Positions 46,949 to 50,684 of a stretch of 50,684 bases of DNA are shown piece by piece. Location of the stretch: contig JAKOWL010000002.1 of assembly GCA_029781535.1 (NCBI GenBank), positions 1 through 50,684 of the forward strand, written 5' to 3'. The translations under genes and the position numbers were made by a program. Every line of letters begins with the position of its first letter. Within the stretch, counting starts at the first letter, position 1. This DNA comes from Pseudomonadota bacterium. Lineage in GTDB: Bacteria; Pseudomonadota; Gammaproteobacteria; Burkholderiales; Methylophilaceae. Under the pieces are notes generated by a model, which saw only the letters and a list, made by a program, of their open reading frames with translations, ran no database searches and was not told the origin of the DNA.

Positions 46949-49429
46949 ATGAGTACAAGCAAGAATGCAGATATTGTTTTACCCACACTGACACCCATCA
47001 AGCAAGCAATTCAGAATCATCTGATCTTTTCCTGTTTCAAGACAGACGAGGTTTCCACGCCGCGTGACTGGTATAACGCCTCGGCCCATACGGTGCGCGA
47101 CCATGTCGTGGAACGCTGGGTGAAGACCTCCTCAGCGTATTCCGAGCAGGATCCGAAGCGCGTTTATTATTTATCACTCGAGTTCCTGATTGGCCGCATG
47201 TTGTCCAATGCTGCACTGAATTTGGGCGTTAATGATGATGTGGCGAACGGTTTGAGTGCATTGGGACACAGCATGGAGAATGCGGTGGAGATGGAAACAG
47301 ACGCCGCATTGGGTAATGGCGGTCTGGGTCGTCTAGCAGCCTGCTTCCTGGATTCGATGGCGACGATGGATATTCCTGCTTCCGGTTACGGTATCCGTTA
47401 TGAATACGGCATGTTCCGCCAGTCCATCGAGGATGGCCAGCAAGTGGAGAATCCTGACAACTGGCTGCGCTATGGCAACATCTGGGAGTTCCAACGCCCT
47501 GAAGCGACCTATCCGGTGAGATTCTATGGTAAGACAGTGCAGATCCATACACCACAAGGCACCAAGAGCCACTGGGTAGATGCGGATCCGGTGGTGGCCA
47601 TGGCTTATGACGTGCCAGTACCGGGCTATGGCACCGAGACAGTGAACACCTTGCGTTTGTGGTCTGCCAAGGCGGCGCGCGAGTTCGATCTGCGCCATTT
47701 TAACGATGGCAACTATGAGCAGGCAGTGGCCGAGCGTAACGATAGCGAGACTATCTCCAAGGTGTTATACCCGAACGACACTTCCCAGCTGGGTAAGGAA
47801 TTGCGTCTGAAACAGCAGTATTTCTTCGTTTCTGCATCGATTCAGGATATTCTACGCCGCTTCATCAGCACGCATACGCATGCAGAGAAAACCAACTGGG
47901 CAATATTGCCTGACAAGATCGCGATTCAGCTGAACGATACGCACCCTGCGATTGGGGTGGCCGAGATGATGTTCCAGTTGGTCGATATGCACGGCCTGGA
48001 CTGGGCGACCGCATGGGACCTGACCACGCGCATCTTTGCCTATACCAACCATACATTGATGCCGGAGGCGTTGGAGACTTGGTCGGTAGACCTGTTTGGT
48101 CGTCTGTTGCCGCGCCATCTGGAAATCATTTTCGAGATTAATCACCAGTTCTTGCAAATGGTGAACCATCACTTCCCTGGCGACACCGAACTGCTGCGCC
48201 GTGTTTCCATCATTGATGAGTCGCATGGCCGCCGTGTCCGTATGGCGAATCTGGCGGTGGTGGGTAGCCATACTGTCAACGGCGTGGCGGAATTGCATAG
48301 CGAACTGCTGAAAACGACGTTGTTTGCGGATTTCCATAAGATCTATCCGCACAAGTTCACTAACATGACCAATGGCATCACGCCACGTCGCTGGCTGAAT
48401 CAGGCAAATCCGGGCTTGACCGATTTGATTCGCAGCAAGATCGGCGACGGTTTCCAGAAAGATTTGACACAGCTTAAAAAGCTGGAGCCTTTTGCCAAAG
48501 ACAAGGAGTTCCGCAAGGCCTTCCGTCATGTGAAGCATGCCAACAAGGTACGTCTGGCCAAGAGGATCGAGCACCTCACCGGTGTGAAGCTCAACCCGGA
48601 TGCGCTGTTTGACGTACAGATCAAGCGCATCCATGAATACAAGCGCCAGTTGCTGAACGTGCTGCATGTCATCACGCTATATAACCGTATACGTCAAGGC
48701 CAGGCTGAGAACATTACGCCACGTGCCGTGATTTTTGGCGGCAAGGCTGCGCCAGGTTATTGGATGGCCAAGCTGATCATTCGTTTGATCAACGATGTTG
48801 CGTCGATCGTGAATGAAGATCCGGCAGTCGGCGATAAGCTCAAGGTGGTGTTCTACCCTAACTATGAGGTTTCCGCTGCTGAAATCCTGTTCCCTGGCAG
48901 TGATCTGTCTGAACAAATTTCCACTGCTGGCACGGAGGCTAGCGGTACCGGTAACATGAAGATGGCGCTGAATGGTGCTTTGACGATTGGTACGCTGGAC
49001 GGCGCTAATGTGGAGATCAAGGAAGAAGTCGGCGACGACAATATCTTCATCTTCGGCCTGACGACACCGGAAGTCGCCGCACTCAAATCGATGGACTATA
49101 ATTCACGTGACTACTATCACCAGAATGCCGAGTTGAAACAGGTGTTGGATATGATTGCTTCTGGTTTCTTCTCTGTAGATGAGCCAAATCGTTACCAGGC
49201 AATCGTCGATAACTTGCTCAATAACGGTGACAACTACTTGCTGTTGGCAGATTACGCTAGTTATATCGCCATGCAGGACGAAGTTGCCAAGGTGTACCAA
49301 GACCAGGAGGAGTGGTCGAAACGCGCTATCCTGAATGTGGCGCGCATGGCCAAATTCTCTAGCGACAGGACGATTGCGGAATACGCCGATCAGATTTGGG
49401 GCGTGAAATCATCCAAGGCCAAAAAATAA
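46949..49429 (+). CDS. glgP: Glycogen/alpha-glucan phosphorylase
   Basis: An 826-aa PLP enzyme releasing glucose 1-phosphate from alpha-1,4-glucans. Characteristic blocks are RVYYLSLEFLIGRMLSNAALNLG, ALGNGGLGRLAACFLDSMATMDIPASGYGIRYEYGMF, IQLNDTHPAIGVAEMMF, TNHTLMPEALETW, NMTNGITPRRWL, and the PLP-lysine segment EASGTGNMKMALNGALTIGTLDGANVEI. ATG 46949 (MSTSKNADIVLP) is the family start; the upstream frame would overlap the promoter. It is a single gene ended by a hairpin. The presence of glgP implies glycogen storage. Confidence 0.98.
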   Translation: MSTSKNADIVLPTLTPIKQAIQNHLIFSCFKTDEVSTPRDWYNASAHTVRDHVVERWVKTSSAYSEQDPKRVYYLSLEFLIGRMLSNAALNLGVNDDVANGLSALGHSMENAVEMETDAALGNGGLGRLAACFLDSMATMDIPASGYGIRYEYGMFRQSIEDGQQVENPDNWLRYGNIWEFQRPEATYPVRFYGKTVQIHTPQGTKSHWVDADPVVAMAYDVPVPGYGTETVNTLRLWSAKAAREFDLRHFNDGNYEQAVAERNDSETISKVLYPNDTSQLGKELRLKQQYFFVSASIQDILRRFISTHTHAEKTNWAILPDKIAIQLNDTHPAIGVAEMMFQLVDMHGLDWATAWDLTTRIFAYTNHTLMPEALETWSVDLFGRLLPRHLEIIFEINHQFLQMVNHHFPGDTELLRRVSIIDESHGRRVRMANLAVVGSHTVNGVAELHSELLKTTLFADFHKIYPHKFTNMTNGITPRRWLNQANPGLTDLIRSKIGDGFQKDLTQLKKLEPFAKDKEFRKAFRHVKHANKVRLAKRIEHLTGVKLNPDALFDVQIKRIHEYKRQLLNVLHVITLYNRIRQGQAENITPRAVIFGGKAAPGYWMAKLIIRLINDVASIVNEDPAVGDKLKVVFYPNYEVSAAEILFPGSDLSEQISTAGTEASGTGNMKMALNGALTIGTLDGANVEIKEEVGDDNIFIFGLTTPEVAALKSMDYNSRDYYHQNAELKQVLDMIASGFFSVDEPNRYQAIVDNLLNNGDNYLLLADYASYIAMQDEVAKVYQDQEEWSKRAILNVARMAKFSSDRTIAEYADQIWGVKSSKAKK

Positions 49430-49437
49430 CGTAAACC

Positions 49438-49478
49438 AATCCGCATCCTGCAACGTTAAAATTCAGATGCGGATTTTT
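49438..49478 (+). terminator. Rho-independent terminator of glgP
   Basis: AATCCGCATC (49438-49447) pairs perfectly with GATGCGGATT (49466-49475) across an 18-nt loop and is followed by TTT. Confidence 0.8.
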
Positions 49479-49492
49479 ATTGGGGGATAAGC

Positions 49493-50248
49493 ATGAAACG
49501 CCTGTATGCAGCACTGTTGGTCACTGTTTTTGCTACTCACGCCAGTGCGCTGAGCCTGTCGGATGTGAAGGATGCGCTTAAAAGTAATACAAGTGCGAGT
49601 GCCAGTGGAGGCGGTAGCAGTGCCGGTGTCAGTGCGCTCAGCAATGCTGAAACCTCGGATGGCCTGAAAGCGGCTTTGGATCAGGGTGTGACCAAAGCGG
49701 TCAACATGCTGGGGACAACAGATGGTTTCTTTGGCAACAAGGAAGTCAAAATCCCTCTGCCAAATTCACTCAAGAAGATTGAAAAAGGCATGAAGCTGAT
49801 GGGGATGGGCAAGCAATCCGATGAATTGGTGCTGAAAATGAACCGTGCTGCCGAAGCGGCGGTGCCTGAAGCCAAGGTCTTGTTGGCGGATTCCATCAAG
49901 AAAATGACTCTGGCGGATGCCAAGGCGATTCTGACGGGGTCGCAAGATGCAGCTACCCAGTATTTCAAGCGTACTACATCCACACAGATGGCTGAAAAGT
50001 TTCTGCCTATCGTGGAAAAAGCCACCGCTAACGTGCAATTGGCTGAAAGCTATAACAAGTATGCGGAAATGGGAAGCAAGTTTGGTGTAGTGAAAAAGGA
50101 AGATGCCAATATTAACAAGTATGTCACCCAAAAAGCCTTGGATGGTTTGTATCTGATGATTGCCAAAGAAGAGGCGGCAATTCGTAAAGATCCAATGGGG
50201 CAAGCAAGCAGTATTATCAAAAAAGTTTTTGGTGCCGTAGGTAAATAG
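49493..50248 (+). CDS. Secreted DUF4197 family protein
   Basis: A 251-aa protein with a signal peptide (MKRLYAALLVTVFATHASA). A Ser/Gly-rich linker (about 32-50) is followed by the DUF4197 helical domain: LKAALDQGVTKAVNMLGTTDGFFGNKEVKIPLPNSLKKIEKGMKLMGMGKQSDELVLKMNRAAEAAVPEAK, then MTLADAKAILTGSQDAATQYFKRTTS and ALDGLYLMIAKEEAAIRKDP. The family is widespread in proteobacteria, exported, and of unknown function. It has a GGGGGAT ribosome site. It appears to be a single-gene unit between two terminators. Confidence 0.92.
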   Translation: MKRLYAALLVTVFATHASALSLSDVKDALKSNTSASASGGGSSAGVSALSNAETSDGLKAALDQGVTKAVNMLGTTDGFFGNKEVKIPLPNSLKKIEKGMKLMGMGKQSDELVLKMNRAAEAAVPEAKVLLADSIKKMTLADAKAILTGSQDAATQYFKRTTSTQMAEKFLPIVEKATANVQLAESYNKYAEMGSKFGVVKKEDANINKYVTQKALDGLYLMIAKEEAAIRKDPMGQASSIIKKVFGAVGK

Positions 50249-50295
50249 TAGAAGCGCTGAGCCTGATTAAAACAATTACTAAGGGGCAGGGTTTA

Positions 50296-50330
50296 AAAAA
50301 GCGAGGGGGTAAAAGCCATCGCTTTTTGTT
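50296..50330 (+). terminator. Terminator of the DUF4197 gene
   Basis: AAAAAGCGA (50296-50304) pairs with TCGCTTTTT (50319-50327) around a 14-nt loop that can extend the stem (GGT/GCC), and is followed by GTTTT. Confidence 0.75.
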
Positions 50331-50411
50331 TTCTGTGTGCCTGGTGTTTGATTAGTTCGTTATTCAAAATAGAGTGAGCAATCATTTTAAAAAATGAAAG
50401 AGGAGAAGGGT

Positions 50412-50684
50412 ATGTTAAATCGCAAATCTATGACAGTAGCAATTGTCTTGGCGTTGGCTGTGACCGGTTGCGCCAGTACCGACAACATGACAGAAAAGCA
50501 AAAGACCATCGCTAAAGGCGCGGGTATTGGTGCGGCTGGTGGTGCGGTAGTTGGTGCGGTCGCCGGTGGAGGTAAGGGTGCTGTGATTGGTGCGGCTGTG
50601 GGTGCAGGTGCAGGTGCTATCGCTGGTAATGTCTGGTCCAACAAGATGGAAAAGCAGAAGCAGGAAATGGAACAGGCGACGCAG
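50412..50684 (+). CDS. Glycine-zipper outer-membrane lipoprotein, OmpA-family type (cut by window edge)
   Basis: The visible 91 codons give a lipoprotein signal (MTVAIVLALAVTGC, lipobox VTGC) and then a glycine-zipper membrane segment (KGAGIGAAGGAVVGAVAGGGKGAVIGAAVGAGAGAIAG). A helical linker (NKMEKQKQEMEQATQ) leads out of the window. This is the usual beginning of YiaD-like OmpA-family lipoproteins that bind peptidoglycan. The OmpA domain itself is not seen. An AGGAGAAGGG ribosome site precedes the ATG. Confidence 0.85.
   Translation, partial: MLNRKSMTVAIVLALAVTGCASTDNMTEKQKTIAKGAGIGAAGGAVVGAVAGGGKGAVIGAAVGAGAGAIAGNVWSNKMEKQKQEMEQATQ

Overview
The window reads as a chromosomal segment of a betaproteobacterium, most likely a Nitrosomonadales/Methylophilaceae-type methylotroph. 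This assignment rests on gene content and order, not on a database search. The markers are the blocks nadB <> rpoE-rseA-rseB-rseC-mucD, lepA-lepB-DUF4845-rnc-era-recO-pdxJ-acpS, PHP-yciO-M50-trpS, yciB-yciI-bolA-ppiC and ppk1-sixA...ppx, plus periplasmic c-type cytochromes and PQQ-type propellers. Almost every gene is an intact core gene. I see no rRNA, tRNA, CRISPR array, transposase or phage gene.

Layout. 1-1012 (minus): an OmpR-family response regulator followed by the 5' part of its histidine kinase. 1137-1628 (plus, divergent): two small secreted Ala/Lys/Pro-rich proteins resembling acid-shock protein Asr. 1672-5987 (minus): a tight five-gene periplasmic operon in the order cytochrome c, flavocytochrome c sulfide dehydrogenase flavoprotein, PQQ/sorbosone-dehydrogenase-type propeller, unknown secreted protein, SMP-30-like propeller. 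6104-12745 (minus): a secreted ankyrin protein, purL and feoAB. 12874-14836 (minus): yciB-yciI-bolA-ppiC. 14914-18290 (plus): PHP phosphatase, yciO, M50 protease and trpS. 18367-21684 (minus): nadB, a thermonuclease, a SlyD-type FKBP and a DUF4124 protein. 21812-25949 (plus): the sigma-E envelope-stress operon, with a sigma-E-like promoter in front of rpoE. 26014-29469: a DUF2235 hydrolase with two lipoproteins (candidate toxin/immunity set) and a membrane c-type cytochrome, placed between mucD and lepA. 29746-37039 (plus): lepA-lepB-DUF4845-rnc-era-recO-pdxJ-acpS-tcdA. 37023-44756: polyphosphate genes ppk1, sixA and ppx, with an AKP-rich DNA-binding-like protein and a GspE/PilB-type ATPase between them. 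44875-50684 (plus): htpG with a clear sigma-32 promoter, glgP, a DUF4197 protein and the start of a glycine-zipper lipoprotein.

The strongest unexplained signals are as follows. (1) An approximately 81-bp dispersed repeat with inverted TTCATT-type ends occurs in four copies, each 2-11 nt downstream of a stop codon. (2) sixA carries an in-frame amber codon, beyond which the remaining 29 codons of the family's C-terminus are still readable. (3) A DUF2235 hydrolase/lipoprotein module interrupts the usual mucD-lepA neighbourhood. (4) A 46-bp perfect-arm palindrome covers the promoter of the 152-aa AKP-rich gene. (5) A GspE-type ATPase has four tandem MshEN-like motifs. (6) RpoE has an unusually long N-terminus.
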